Of a stretch of 54,787 nucleotides of DNA, positions 16,001 to 25,890 are shown in pieces; positions within the stretch are counted from its first letter, which is position 1, and every line of letters begins with the position of its first letter. This stretch comes from Acidimicrobiales bacterium (lineage in GTDB: Bacteria; Actinomycetota; Acidimicrobiia; Acidimicrobiales; Aldehydirespiratoraceae): assembly GCA_029246685.1 (NCBI GenBank), contig JAQWMR010000007.1:1-54787 (forward strand), written 5' to 3'. The notes beneath the pieces were generated by a model. The model was not told the DNA's origin, made no database searches, and saw only the letters and a program-made list of their open reading frames with translations. Position numbers and translations under genes: made by a program.

Positions 16001-16980
16001 CCGCCACCCATCGCACCTTCGCCGAACAGAGTGTTCACTATTTCATCCGTCCGCACGACGGCATCCCCGACGGTCCCATCGACAGCGACGCGGCCTGGCG
16101 CGGCGACGCGCTCCTTGCGGACGAGTCGCGTTAGTCCTTCACGCTCTCATCCGGTGACATCTCGGAGATCGAGGCTGCGGCGACACAGGCGATCGCGGTG
16201 GACGAGCCCATGGAGAACCTGACGGTCGAGGGTTTCGCGATCCCCGGGCTCGCGGACCGAATTCGCCAGTGGCGCGAGCAACTCAAGAACGGCCTCGGTG
16301 TCGTTCGGCTCCGGGCCCTTCCGGTCGACGAGTGGGGCGAAGAGCTGTCGAGCTGGGCGTACTGGGGTCTCGGCCGTCACCTCGGCACACCAGGTGGACA
16401 GAACCCGCAGGGCGAGCTGCTCGGCCACGTGAAGGACTACCGGGAGAGGAACACGACCGGCCGCCGCTACCGCACGGCCGGGACGCTCTCGATGTACTGC
16501 GAGGCCGCCGACGTCGTCGGCCTCCTCTGCATGACCACGGCGGCCGAAGGCGGCCAGAGCCGAATCGCGTCGTCGGTGACGATCTACAACGAGCTTCTCG
16601 CCCGCCGCTCCGAACTCGTCCCCCGCTTGTTCGAACCGTTCCCCATCGACCGACGCGATGAACAGGGCCCGGGCGAGGCGCCGACCTTCCTGCTCGCCCC
16701 GGCGACCTATGACGGCACGCTGCGTACGTTCTGGCACAGCGAGTACATCCGGTCGTCACCGCGCCACGACATCGTCGACGACTACACCGACGACGAGATG
16801 GCCCTCGTCGAGCTGCACCAAGCAATCGCAACCGAGCCCGACATCCACCTCGACATGTGGCTCGAACCCGGCGACATCCAGCTGATCAGCAACCACACCG
16901 TCGTCCACGGCCGCACGGCCTACGTCCACGACCCGGCCAACCCCCGCTATCTCCTGCGGCTCTGGCTCAGCCTGGACTGA
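15997..16980 (+). pseudogene. TauD/TfdA-like dioxygenase homologue with in-frame amber codon
   Basis: ATG at 15997 opens MTATHRTFAEQSVHYFIRPH. TAG at 16132-16134 interrupts LLADESR/SFTLSSGDISEIEAA, where relatives usually have Trp, so TGG-to-TAG is likely. The rest runs intact to 16980. Downstream blocks are EEWGEELSSW-like, SMYCEAADVVGLLCMTTAAE and NHTVVHGRTAYVHDPANPRY. Members of this Fe(II)/2-oxoglutarate family normally have HxD just before the ADVVGLL block; here it reads YCE. The distal His remains. Loss of two metal ligands suggests a divergent or inactive protein independent of the stop codon. Confidence 0.65.
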
Positions 16981-16992
16981 GCGCAGACGCGA

Positions 16993-17022
16993 CGAAGGGG
17001 CCGCCTGAAGGCGACCCCTTCG
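16993..17022. terminator. Bidirectional hairpin terminator between convergent genes
   Basis: CGAAGGGG (16993-17000) pairs with CCCCTTCG (17015-17022). One mismatch separates an inner CGCC/GGCG stem with loop TGAA. It sits exactly between the stops of the dioxygenase-like gene (+) and the acyl-CoA dehydrogenase (-). There is no clear T-run, as is common for actinobacterial terminators. Confidence 0.75.
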
Positions 17023-17034
17023 ATGCGAAAGGTT

Positions 17035-18150
17035 CTAAATACCGATGCGCTGGGCGAGCAACTCGCGGTGGTACGTCGGGTCACCGAACAGCAGCTCGGA
17101 GCTCTTCGCCCGCTTGAAGTAGAGGTGTGCGGGGTGCTCCCAGGTGAAGCCGATGCCACCGTGGATCTGGATGTTCTCGGCCGCAGCGTGGAAGTACGCC
17201 TCGGAGCAGTAGCTCTTGGCGAGCGAGGCCACCTGGGGCAGCTCGTCGTTCATCTCGGCGGCGCACCAGCCGGCGTAGTACGCCGCTGACTTGGCCGACT
17301 CGACCTCGAGCAGCATGTCGGCGCACTTGTGCTTGATGGCCTGGAACGAGCCGATCGGGCGACCGAACTGCACTCGGACCTTAGCGTACTCGACGGACAT
17401 GTCGAGACACATCTGGGCGCCACCGACCTGCTCGGCGGCGAGGGCCACGGCGGCGAGGTCGAGGACCGTTTCAACGGCGGCCCAGCCGGCGCCATCGTCA
17501 CCGATGAGCGATGCCGATACGCCGGAGAAGTCGAGCTTCGCCTGCTTGCGGGTCTGGTCCATGGTGGACAGCGCCGTACGGGTGAGGCCTTCGGCGTCGG
17601 CGTCGACGCTGAAGAGCGACACACCGGCGTCGGTGCGGGCGGCCACGATGATCAGGTTCGCCGTGTGACCGTCGAGCACGTACATCTTCGTGCCGTCGAG
17701 GGTCCACGAGTCGCCACCGCCGGAAGCCTGCAGGGTGATGCCACCCTCGTCCCAGCGGCCGCTCTCCTCGGTGAAGGCCAGCGCCGCGCGGGTCCCGCCG
17801 GAGGCGATGCCGGGGAGGAGCGCCTTCTTGGCGTCGTCGTCGCCGGACTGCAGGATCGCGTTGGCGGCGAGCACGCAGCTGGAGAAGTACGGAGCGCAGA
17901 GAAGGGCTCGGCCCATCTCCTCGAGCACAACGACCTGCTCGACGAACCCGAAGCCCTGACCGCCGAATTCCTCGGGGATCGCCAGCGCCTGAAGGCCCAT
18001 CTGCTCGGCCATCTGGTTCCAGACGGCTTCGTCGTAGCCCTGCTCGGTGTCCATCTGCTCGCGCACGGCGTCTTCAGCGGACTTGTCTTCCAGGAAGCTG
18101 CGAACGAACTCGCGCAGCTGCTCTTGTTCTTCGGAGAATGCAAAGTTCAT
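17035..18150 (-). CDS. Acyl-CoA dehydrogenase family protein
   Basis: ATG at 18150 (MNFAFSEEQEQLREFVRSFL) gives 371 residues, typical for the family. These flavoproteins oxidise acyl-CoA to enoyl-CoA. Visible landmarks are QMGLQALAIPEEFGGQGFG, ALAFTEESGRWDEGG, DGTKMYVLDGHTANLIIVAA, VQFGRPIGSFQAIKHKCADM, and the C-terminal ENIQIHGGIGFTWEHPAHLYFKRA. The Gly/Ala-poor central region and short length recall actinobacterial FadE subunits that work as heterodimers. No partner ACAD is adjacent, so this is unproven. TAGGTT is 7 nt upstream. Confidence 0.88.
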   Translation of the reverse strand: MNFAFSEEQEQLREFVRSFLEDKSAEDAVREQMDTEQGYDEAVWNQMAEQMGLQALAIPEEFGGQGFGFVEQVVVLEEMGRALLCAPYFSSCVLAANAILQSGDDDAKKALLPGIASGGTRAALAFTEESGRWDEGGITLQASGGGDSWTLDGTKMYVLDGHTANLIIVAARTDAGVSLFSVDADAEGLTRTALSTMDQTRKQAKLDFSGVSASLIGDDGAGWAAVETVLDLAAVALAAEQVGGAQMCLDMSVEYAKVRVQFGRPIGSFQAIKHKCADMLLEVESAKSAAYYAGWCAAEMNDELPQVASLAKSYCSEAYFHAAAENIQIHGGIGFTWEHPAHLYFKRAKSSELLFGDPTYHRELLAQRIGI

Positions 18151-18157
18151 GGCCCGG

Positions 18158-18163
18158 AACCTA
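18158..18163 (-). promoter_or_regulatory. Leaderless-type -10 (TAGGTT) for the acyl-CoA dehydrogenase
   Basis: On the minus strand TAGGTT lies 7 nt before the ATG at 18150. No Shine-Dalgarno is present between them. Confidence 0.5.
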
Positions 18164-18221
18164 CCGAGTTTGCGAGGGCGGGCCAATTCGTGATGTGTAC
18201 ACCTGTGCTACGCCGGGACGA

Positions 18222-18227
18222 TATGGT
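18222..18227 (+). promoter_or_regulatory. Leaderless-type -10 (TATGGT) for the antitoxin gene
   Basis: TATGGT lies 6 nt before the ATG at 18234. It would drive the antitoxin-toxin pair as a leaderless message. Confidence 0.5.
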
Positions 18228-18233
18228 GGCGGC

Positions 18234-18515
18234 ATGGACCGGATCGGTGCACGGGAGCTGCGCAACAACGTCGCTGCAGTCGTGCGCCGAGCCGGCGGTG
18301 GCGAACGCGTCATCGTCACGGTGGACGGCGAGCCGGTCGCCCAGCTCGGACCACTCGAGCCCACGGGCCAGCCCACGATCGACGACCTCGCCGCAGCGGG
18401 CCTCGTCCGACTCCCGGGTCGTGCTGACCACCCGCCCGCGCCCGAGCCGTTCGGCGTGCCGGTCGACATCAGGCTGCCCGACGTGATCGCCGAGTTGCGC
18501 GGGGAGCCCGGATGA
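18234..18515 (+). CDS. Phd/YefM-type antitoxin (VapB role)
   Basis: ATG at 18234 gives 93 residues. The N-terminal half (MDRIGARELRNNVAAVVRRA then GERVIVTVDGEPVAQLGPL) is the Phd/YefM DNA-binding fold. It binds the operator and helps repress its own promoter. The C-terminal tail (PAPEPFGVPVDIRLPDVIAE) should wrap the toxin. The gene overlaps the PIN-domain gene by ATGA, the usual antitoxin-first order. An upstream in-frame extension to 18138 is rejected because TATGGT sits 6 nt before this ATG and the family begins here. Confidence 0.88.
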   Translation: MDRIGARELRNNVAAVVRRAGGGERVIVTVDGEPVAQLGPLEPTGQPTIDDLAAAGLVRLPGRADHPPAPEPFGVPVDIRLPDVIAELRGEPG

Positions 18516-18925
18516 CTCTCGCTGTGGATCCCTCCGCGCTGATCGCCAGGTACGTCCCCGGAGCGGATCGTGATTTGGTGAACGAAACAATGGCGGCCGA
18601 CCCGACATGGTGCGCGAGCGACCTCGCCCGAACCGAAGTGATGCTCGCACTCCACCGGATCGCCGGGTCCGAGGTGCTCGCCAACGACCTTCGGGCGGCG
18701 GCGCGCTCGGACTTCGATGCCTTCGTCCTCGTCCCGGTCGACGATCGATGTATCGCCCGAGCGACGGAACTCGGCTCGCAGTACGGACTCCGCACCGTCG
18801 ACGCAATCCATCTGGCCGCCGCCGACCGCATGCCCCGACCGATCCGCTACCTAACACTCGATCGTCACCAGATCCCCGCAGCAGCCGCACTGGGCTTCGA
18901 CCTCGTCGCGCCGTTGGTGCGATAG
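18512..18925 (+). CDS. vapC: PIN-domain ribonuclease toxin (VapC family)
   Basis: The 137-residue protein begins MTLAVDPSALIARYV, where the first acidic PIN residue is Asp6. Further acidic residues occur in ARTEVMLALHR and at LRTVDAIHLAAA, the third conserved acidic block, and in YLTLDRHQI. VapC toxins cleave RNA, often tRNA or rRNA, when the antitoxin is degraded. Start overlaps the antitoxin stop (ATGA), so expression is coupled. The active-site set appears intact, so the module could be functional. Confidence 0.88.
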   Translation: MTLAVDPSALIARYVPGADRDLVNETMAADPTWCASDLARTEVMLALHRIAGSEVLANDLRAAARSDFDAFVLVPVDDRCIARATELGSQYGLRTVDAIHLAAADRMPRPIRYLTLDRHQIPAAAALGFDLVAPLVR

Positions 18926-18928
18926 AAC
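18923..18928 (+). promoter_or_regulatory. Leaderless-type -10 variant (TAGAAC) before the arylsulfotransferase
   Basis: TAGAAC is 6 nt before the GTG at 18935 and overlaps the toxin stop codon (TAG). The last base deviates from TANNNT, so support is weaker than for the other elements. Confidence 0.35.
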
Positions 18929-18934
18929 GGCGGG

Positions 18935-20621
18935 GTGTCCCGCCGTTCCAGATACATCGCCGCCGCTCTCGCCGTCTCACTGCGTGCCGCAGCCTGCGCC
19001 GACGACGAGAGCGCGGACACCGATCCCACGACGACCACCACCGTCGAGCCGACCACGACGGAGTCGGACGACCAAGTCCCGGCGGTCACTCCGCCGGAGC
19101 CACCGACGATTTCGATCTCCCCTTCCGAGGCGAGCCCGATCGCCGCGACGGTCGCTGTGCAGAGCGAGGAGCCGGTCCAGATCACCGCCGAGAGTGCCGA
19201 CCACACCGTCTCCACGCCCCTCACCCCGCCACCGCCCCGAGCCACGACCTCCCCCTCGTCGGCCTCCGCCAGCAAACCGAGTACACCGTCGTCGTCACGA
19301 CCACCGACGCGAGTGGCGGGATCGGCATCTCGCGCGAAACCTTCACGACCGGCTCGCTCCCCGAGGCCTTCCCGAGATCGTGATCGAGTCCGACCCGGAG
19401 CGCTCCTCACCTGGCATCACGATCCTCGAGCTGAATCCCGTCGCGGGCATCTTCGACGAGGACGGCGAGTACGTCTGGCACTACAGCTCGGGATCATTCA
19501 CCGGCGCCGCCCAGCGAACGCCCGCCGGAGGCGTTGCATTCCAGCACGACCCGTTCGCCTTCAGCGTGAACGACATCACCAGTCGACGCATCGCCGAGTA
19601 CTACCCCGCCCCGACCGGAGCAGACGAGACAGCCGAGAACGCCGACGGCGTCGCGACGATCCCCTTTCACGCCGACTGGGTCGAGTTGCATCCTGTGCAC
19701 CATGACATCGTCCCGATGATCGACGGTTCGATCCTAGGCCTCTCCACCACCGACCATCCGGTGACGCCCGAACGGCGAGCGGAGTTGTGTCCGGGGGACG
19801 AATTCGAGTGGCACATGTTCTCTGACGTGATCATTCACGTGGACGCCGACGGGACGGTGCTGCGGACCTGGGACCTCTTCGACATCGTGAGCTTTGACGA
19901 CCACCCGGGGGAGTTCCTCTGCAATACGCGAGGACTCGGCGTCACCGAAACGCCTCGAGACTGGACCCACGCCAACGCGCTGTGGTTCGACGAGGAACGC
20001 GACGCGATCCTCGTTTCCTCACGCCACACGGACCAGATCGTTGCTCTGGCGATGACCGACGAGACCGGTCCGCAGACGGCCGTTCGATGGATCCTCGGCA
20101 ATGACGCGACCATTCCCTACGACGGCGAGTCGTTCCATCACACCCATGGCATCAAGACGTTGAGCAATGGCAACATATTGGCCTACGACAACGGCAACTT
20201 CCGGCCCGGTTCGGTGTCGGCCGGCGGCACCGATGCCAACTACAGCCGGGCCGTCCGCATCGGCGTCGATGACAGCAGCGACGACCCGTCGGAGTGGACG
20301 GCAACGCAGGTCTGGGACCATCGGTTGATCGATCCGGTCACCGACCAACTGCTCTATTCCCCGTTCATCAGCAACGCTGACGAACTCGCGAACGGCAACA
20401 TTCTCGTCACGCACGGCGGGGCGACGATCAATCCCGACAACATCTTCGACACCCATGTCCATGTCGTCGAGATCGTGCCCGATACGGAAGCGGGCGCCGT
20501 CGGAGGCGACATCGTTTGGGAACTACGGCTCGGGGGCCCGGCGGAGGATGACGGCGTGTCGATGTATCGCGCTGACCGCTGGGAGACGCTGTACTTCGGC
20601 CCGCTCTGGGCGATCGAGTGA
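18935..20621 (+). pseudogene. Arylsulfotransferase (ASST)-like lipoprotein with two frameshifts
   Basis: GTG at 18935 encodes a secretion signal (RRSRYIAAALAVSL then AACADD) and a Thr-rich linker up to ~19220. The frame then changes (PLVGLRQQTEYTVVVTTTD... to ~19374) and changes again to EIVIESDPERSSPGITILEL, which runs intact to 20621. Both shifts go the same way (one base lost each). The catalytic region has WHYSSGS, HADWVELHPVHHDIVPM, DWTHANALWFDE and HHTHGIKTLSNGNILAYDNG, matching arylsulfotransferases that move sulfate between phenols. The main domain is undamaged, so indel errors in C-rich stretches are plausible. The next gene overlaps by GTGA. Confidence 0.65.
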
Positions 20622-21022
20622 CCCACCGCCCGCTCCCCGCCGACGAGCGCCCGTTCGATGACACGCCGATCACCACTGCAGACCTTCCTGACCTGCCCAC
20701 TCGCGATCGCAACATCAGCGCGGAGGCGTGGATCGAGGCCCCGCCATCGGTCCGGGGAGCCGGCAGCGACATCGGCGGTGTCCGAGTCGCCTTCAAACGC
20801 CGTCTCGGCCCATGGCTGCTGTGGCGCGCCGGCCCGGCACGCCGCGCCGATTCCCGCTATGTCGCGGTCCGGGCCGATGACCTGACCGTCCATCACGAGT
20901 TCCGGCATCTCCCCGACGGAACCGGCCATGGGCTCGGTCCGTCCGGCGTGGAGCATCTCCGATTCCGAAGCTGGAAAGAGGACCTGCTCGGCCGCGCGAG
21001 TTCGGCCGCCGGCACTCAGTAG
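20618..21022 (+). CDS. Hypothetical protein
   Basis: GTG at 20618 overlaps the arylsulfotransferase stop (GTGA), so translation is probably coupled. The 134 residues are soluble, rich in Arg, Asp and Pro. They include WIEAPPSVRGAGSDIGGVRV, LGPWLLWRAGPARRADSRY and a C-terminal HLRFRSWKEDLLG. No membrane span or known motif was recognised. It precedes the membrane sulfatase-like gene by 12 bp and may be one unit with it. Confidence 0.6.
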   Translation: MTHRPLPADERPFDDTPITTADLPDLPTRDRNISAEAWIEAPPSVRGAGSDIGGVRVAFKRRLGPWLLWRAGPARRADSRYVAVRADDLTVHHEFRHLPDGTGHGLGPSGVEHLRFRSWKEDLLGRASSAAGTQ

Positions 21023-21034
21023 TCTTGGCGCCGC

Positions 21035-23272
21035 ATGTTCCGCCGACTCTTTGCGCTCGCGGGTCTCACCGCGTTGGTGGTCGTCCAGCCACTGCTGGAG
21101 CTGTTCGGCGACAACCCCGCTTCCGTCTTCCAGGTCAACAACATCGACGGCTGGACCATCTTGTGGTTCGCCGTCGCGCTCGCCGTCGTGCCGCCGACTG
21201 CGTTGTGGCTCGTCGGCGAAGCCGCCCGTCTCGTGCGCGAGGACATCGGTGACGGGGTGCATCTCGGATGCATCGGACTGCTCGCGACGGGCTTCGGGAT
21301 CCTCATCGCGAAGGAGGTCAGCGGCGTCGCGGCCGTGAACCTACTGATCGGCCTGGCAGTCGGCATCGGTGTCGCGACGGCCTACCACCGCTACGACGGC
21401 GTACGAACGTGGGTCCAACTGATCGCGGTGGTCAACCTCCTCTTCCTGTACCAGTTCGGGTTCGCCTCGACCACGGCGGACTGGATCGAGACCTCCACCG
21501 CCGAGGCGGTCGCGCTGACTCCCGAACGCCTCGATCAGCAGCCCTCCACCGGTGGTGACGACGAACCGCCGGAGGTGGCGCCGTCCGTCGTTGTCATCGT
21601 GTTCGACGAGTTTCCGACCCAATCGCTCGTCACCGCCGACGAGCAGATCGATGCGGTCCGCTTCCCGAACTTCTCCGCGTTCGCCGACGAGGCCACCTGG
21701 TATCGCCGGTACTCGACGTCGAGTCCATTCAGCCGTAGCGCCATCCCGTCGCTGCTCGACGGGCGGGAGCCATACGGCGACTCCACATGGGGCGACCATC
21801 CCGGGAACCTGTTCAGCCTGCTCGCGGGCTCACATCACCTACTCGTCTCGGAAGCACTCACGCAGATGTGCGGGTTCGAGCCCTGCCGCTCGCTCACACC
21901 TCCGCCCGCCCCCGATCCCGGGCCCTCCGACGAGGATGATCCCGATTCACCGGAGGTTGCGATCCCCACCGTTGACCCCGCTGCCGAGGACCGTCGGTGG
22001 GGCGACCTCCTCGACACGACCTGGAACACCTGGACGACCCGCGTGAGCCCCGCCCGCGGCGACGACCCGATCGGCTACGACGATTTCGAGGAGGAACTCA
22101 CGCCGATCAGCACGACAACGACGACGACCACTCTGGCGGAGGACCCTGACTCGACGACGGTGCTCGAACACACCGACGACGGTCTGACGGACGAAGAACG
22201 CCAGCTCGAGCGATTCTTCGACACGACTCTCCTCGGCCAGCCCGGCCGCCATCAGGACTTCGTGGACGCACTTCAGCCGACGGACGAGCCGTTCCTCGGC
22301 TACCTGCACCTGGTTCTTCCTCACCAGCCATGGACGATCCGAGAGAACGGCGTCGCGTACGAGGTCGCGGCCGGCCGCACCGACTACGGCGCCGACGCCG
22401 AGGACCCCTGGCCCACGCTCGTGAGCTGGCAACGCCACATGTTGCAGGCCGAATATGCCGACCGGCTTCTCGGCGTGATCCTCGCCAGATTAGAAGAGAT
22501 CGACGAGTACGACGACACACTGATCGTCGTGGTGAGCGACCATGGCGCCGCCTTCCTGCCTGGCCAGCCGAGTCGATCACTGACCGACACGAATCTGCCC
22601 GGCATCGTCTACGCCCCGCTGCTGATCAAGCCGCCCGGCCAGACCGCGGGAGCGATCGAGGACCAGAACGTCAATGCGACAGACCTCGTGCCGACGATTG
22701 CCGACATCTTGGCGTTGGGGCTGCCGTGGGACGCAGACGGCGCTCCCGCCGGGTCTCCGGAGATCGATGCTCGCGGTGCAAGGAAGTGGATCTACGACTA
22801 CACGGATGCGTTCGACTTCACGTTCCTCGGGATCCGCGAGTACGACGGTGACGAGAGCTGGGAACGTCTTCTCGCCACACGGTTCCCGGCCGTCACCGAG
22901 AACGAGGACCGGCTGGCCGGGCTCTACCGAAACGTCCCTGGAGCAGACCTGATCGGCACCGACCCGGACGATGCGTTCGGCGCGGCCGACGGCAGCGCCG
23001 CGATCGCCGACCTGGGGCGCCTTCGCGAGCCCGGCGGCGCTCCCCTGCTCGGCGAGGTCGCCGGCGTGATACCGGGCACCGCCGACGACGCTACGGTGCT
23101 CGTGGCCGTGAACGACCGGATCGTGGGCGTGTCGCCCCTGTACCGGCGAGCCGGCACGAACGACAGCTTCGTGGTGCTCCTGCCGGGAGATGCGCTTGCC
23201 GCGGCAGACAACGAGATCCGCATCGCCGTGCGCAACGCAGACGGAACGGTCACCGAACGCTCTCTGTCTTAG
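21035..23272 (+). CDS. Membrane-anchored sulfatase-superfamily protein
   Basis: The 745-residue protein has about four to five N-terminal membrane helices (residues ~5-150, e.g. LFALAGLTALVVVQPLLELF). An extracellular alkaline-phosphatase/sulfatase fold follows. The first metal site is VVIVFDEFPTQSL. The presumed nucleophile region is STSSPFSRSAIPSLLDGREP, where Ser/Thr replaces the Cys of true sulfatases, as in LtaS/phosphoethanolamine-transferase relatives. A second metal block is IVVVSDHGAAFLPG. An acidic, Thr-rich insertion (ISTTTTTTTLAEDPDS) interrupts the domain. It probably modifies an envelope polymer; the substrate is unknown. Confidence 0.75.
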   Translation: MFRRLFALAGLTALVVVQPLLELFGDNPASVFQVNNIDGWTILWFAVALAVVPPTALWLVGEAARLVREDIGDGVHLGCIGLLATGFGILIAKEVSGVAAVNLLIGLAVGIGVATAYHRYDGVRTWVQLIAVVNLLFLYQFGFASTTADWIETSTAEAVALTPERLDQQPSTGGDDEPPEVAPSVVVIVFDEFPTQSLVTADEQIDAVRFPNFSAFADEATWYRRYSTSSPFSRSAIPSLLDGREPYGDSTWGDHPGNLFSLLAGSHHLLVSEALTQMCGFEPCRSLTPPPAPDPGPSDEDDPDSPEVAIPTVDPAAEDRRWGDLLDTTWNTWTTRVSPARGDDPIGYDDFEEELTPISTTTTTTTLAEDPDSTTVLEHTDDGLTDEERQLERFFDTTLLGQPGRHQDFVDALQPTDEPFLGYLHLVLPHQPWTIRENGVAYEVAAGRTDYGADAEDPWPTLVSWQRHMLQAEYADRLLGVILARLEEIDEYDDTLIVVVSDHGAAFLPGQPSRSLTDTNLPGIVYAPLLIKPPGQTAGAIEDQNVNATDLVPTIADILALGLPWDADGAPAGSPEIDARGARKWIYDYTDAFDFTFLGIREYDGDESWERLLATRFPAVTENEDRLAGLYRNVPGADLIGTDPDDAFGAADGSAAIADLGRLREPGGAPLLGEVAGVIPGTADDATVLVAVNDRIVGVSPLYRRAGTNDSFVVLLPGDALAAADNEIRIAVRNADGTVTERSLS

Positions 23273-23282
23273 GAGCCCCCAG

Positions 23283-23305
23283 GGAGAAGGCTGACGCCTT
23301 TCTCC
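23283..23305 (+). terminator. Hairpin terminator after the sulfatase-like gene
   Basis: GGAGAAGG and CCTTTCTCC pair around the loop CTGACG with one bulged base, 10 bp after the stop codon and before the suf promoter. Confidence 0.6.
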
Positions 23306-23336
23306 TATGGCGGTAGTGCAAACCCGACCGGACTCG

Positions 23337-23342
23337 TAGACT
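23337..23342 (+). promoter_or_regulatory. Leaderless-type -10 (TAGACT) for sufC-sufS-sufU
   Basis: TAGACT lies 6 nt before the sufC ATG at 23349, with no Shine-Dalgarno. No convincing -35 or SufR/IscR-type operator was recognised upstream. Confidence 0.5.
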
Positions 23343-23348
23343 TTCGCC

Positions 23349-24106
<758 letters not shown>

Positions 24107-24107
<1 letters not shown>

Positions 24108-25348
24108 TGTCTCTCCCCGCCGACATCAAGGCCGACTTCCCGGTCCTGCGCCAGCAGTTCGACGGCACGCCGCTGATCTACCTGGACTCCGGCAACACGT
24201 CGCAGAAGCCGCAGTCTGTCATCGACGCGATGGCGAACTACTACGAGACCGCGAACGCGAACGTTCACCGGGGCAGCTACGAGCTGGCCGTGCGGGCCAC
24301 CGCCGCTCTCGAAGGCGCCCGGGCCAAGGTCGCCAAGTTCATCAACGCTCCGTCAACCTCAGAGGTCGTTTTCACCAAGAACGCCACCGAGTCGATGAAC
24401 CTAATGGCCCGAGCCTGGGGCAGCGCCAATCTCGCCGCCGGCGACGCCGTCGTAATCTCCGAGATGGAGCACCACGCCAACATCGTGCCGTGGCACATGC
24501 TCGTCGCAGAAACGGGCATCGAGCTGCGCTGGATCCCCGTCGACGCTGACGGCCAGCTGGACCTGACGGATCTCGATCGCCTCCTCGACGGTACGAAGCT
24601 GCTGTCCGTCACCGCGATGTCCAACGTGCTCGGCACCCTCAACGACATCCCCCGCCTCGCGGCAGCCGCCCACGACGCCGGCGCGCTGATGGCGGTCGAC
24701 GCTAGTCAGTACGTCCCCCACCTCGCCACCGACGTGCAGGCCATGGGAGCGGACTTCGTCGTCTTCACCGGCCACAAGATGCTCGGCCCGATGGGCATCG
24801 GGGTCCTGTGGGCGAGGGCGGAGATCCTCGAGGCCATGCCCCCATTCCTGGGCGGCGGCGAGATGATCCTCAACGTCACCAAAGAGGGCTTCACCACTGC
24901 CGAGATCCCCTGGAAGTTCGAGGCGGGCACACCGATGGTCGCCGAGGCCGTCGGGCTCGGCGCGGCGATCGACTACCTGTCTGAGCTGGGCATGGACAAC
25001 GTTCGCCAGCACGAGGTGGAGCTCACCGCCTACGCGATGCACAAGCTCACCGAGGACCACGGCGAGAAGATCACGATCCACGGACCGGTCGAGCCGTCGG
25101 CGCGGGGCGGGGTGCTGTCCTTCGTCTACGAGGGCGAGTCCGGCGAGGTCCACCCCCACGACATCGCGCAGGTTCTGGACCAGGCCGGTGTCTGCGTGCG
25201 GGCCGGCCACCACTGCGCCAAGCCCCTGATGTCGGTGCTCGGCGCCAACGCCACGTCGCGGGCATCCCTCTACGTCTACAACGACGAGTCCGACATCGAT
25301 CAGCTCTCCGCGTCCTTGCACGCTGCCGACGAGCTGTTCTCGTTCTAG
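24107..25348 (+). CDS. sufS: Cysteine desulfurase SufS
   Basis: The 413-residue type II desulfurase starts at the ATG overlapping the sufC stop. It removes sulfur from cysteine with PLP and hands it to SufU. Landmarks are YLDSGNTSQKPQSVIDAM, EHHANIVPWHML, the PLP Lys in FTGHKMLGPMGIGVLW, and the catalytic Cys in CVRAGHHCAKPLM near residue 366. The RAGHHCA setting is that of SufS proteins working with SufU. Full length and all key residues are present. Confidence 0.95.
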
Positions 25349-25356
25349 GAGCCCTC

Positions 25357-25389
25357 GGAGACACTGATGCCCCGGAGACACTGATGCCC
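25357..25389 (+). repeat. 17-bp tandem duplication creating two RBS-ATG units before sufU
   Basis: GGAGACACTGATGCCC occurs at 25357-25372 and again at 25374-25389. Each copy carries GGAG and an ATG. The first ATG (25367) opens M-P-R-R-H-stop, and its TGA overlaps the second ATG (25384, sufU) as TGATG. The result is a five-codon leader whose end sits on the sufU start. Confidence 0.8.
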
Positions 25390-25890
25390 GGCCTCGAAGA
25401 CCTGTACCGCGAGATCATCCTCGATCACTATCGCTCGCCCCGAAACCGCGGCGAGCTCGAGACGCCGCCGGCCGTGCGAGTCGACGGGTTCAACCCGCTG
25501 TGCGGCGACGAGATCATCGTCTACATCGACGTGGCCGACGACGGCACCATCTCCGACGTCGCGATCGGTGGCCAAGGCTGTTCGATCAGCCAGAGTTCGG
25601 CATCCATGATGTCGGCTGCCATCAAGGGCAAGACGGTCACCGATGCGAGGTCGTTGATCTCCGCGTTCAAGGGCCTCATGTCCATCCACGAGACCGACAT
25701 CGGCGGCGACGGCAGTGAGGCAGAGATGGGCATCACCGACGACACGTTCAGCATCGACAACACGGACGACATCAGCCTCGGCGACCTCGAGGCGCTCAAG
25801 GGCGTCGTGAAGTTCCCTGTGCGGATCAAGTGCGCGACGTTGAGCTGGAACACGCTCACCCAGGCACTCGACGAAGCACAGCCCGTCTAG
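25384..25890 (+). CDS. sufU: SufU-type sulfur acceptor / zinc-binding scaffold
   Basis: The 168-residue SufU begins MPGLEDLYREIILDHYRSPR. Three conserved cysteines are visible: NPLCGDE, GGQGCSISQSSASMMS and RIKCATLSW. With Asp42-type acid they bind zinc and accept persulfide from SufS. The insertion between the second and third Cys (DETDIGG... region), longer than in IscU, is typical of SufU. An ATG 17 bp upstream belongs to a five-codon leader and is not the start. Its TAG stop overlaps the stop of the convergent gene. Confidence 0.93.
   Translation: MPGLEDLYREIILDHYRSPRNRGELETPPAVRVDGFNPLCGDEIIVYIDVADDGTISDVAIGGQGCSISQSSASMMSAAIKGKTVTDARSLISAFKGLMSIHETDIGGDGSEAEMGITDDTFSIDNTDDISLGDLEALKGVVKFPVRIKCATLSWNTLTQALDEAQPV

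Noticed and set aside
16132..16134. In-frame TAG read as pyrrolysine or another recoding event
   Set aside because: The position aligns with a usual Trp, no PYLIS-like context or pyl genes are seen, and nearby genes also contain lesions. A nonsense mutation or error is simpler.
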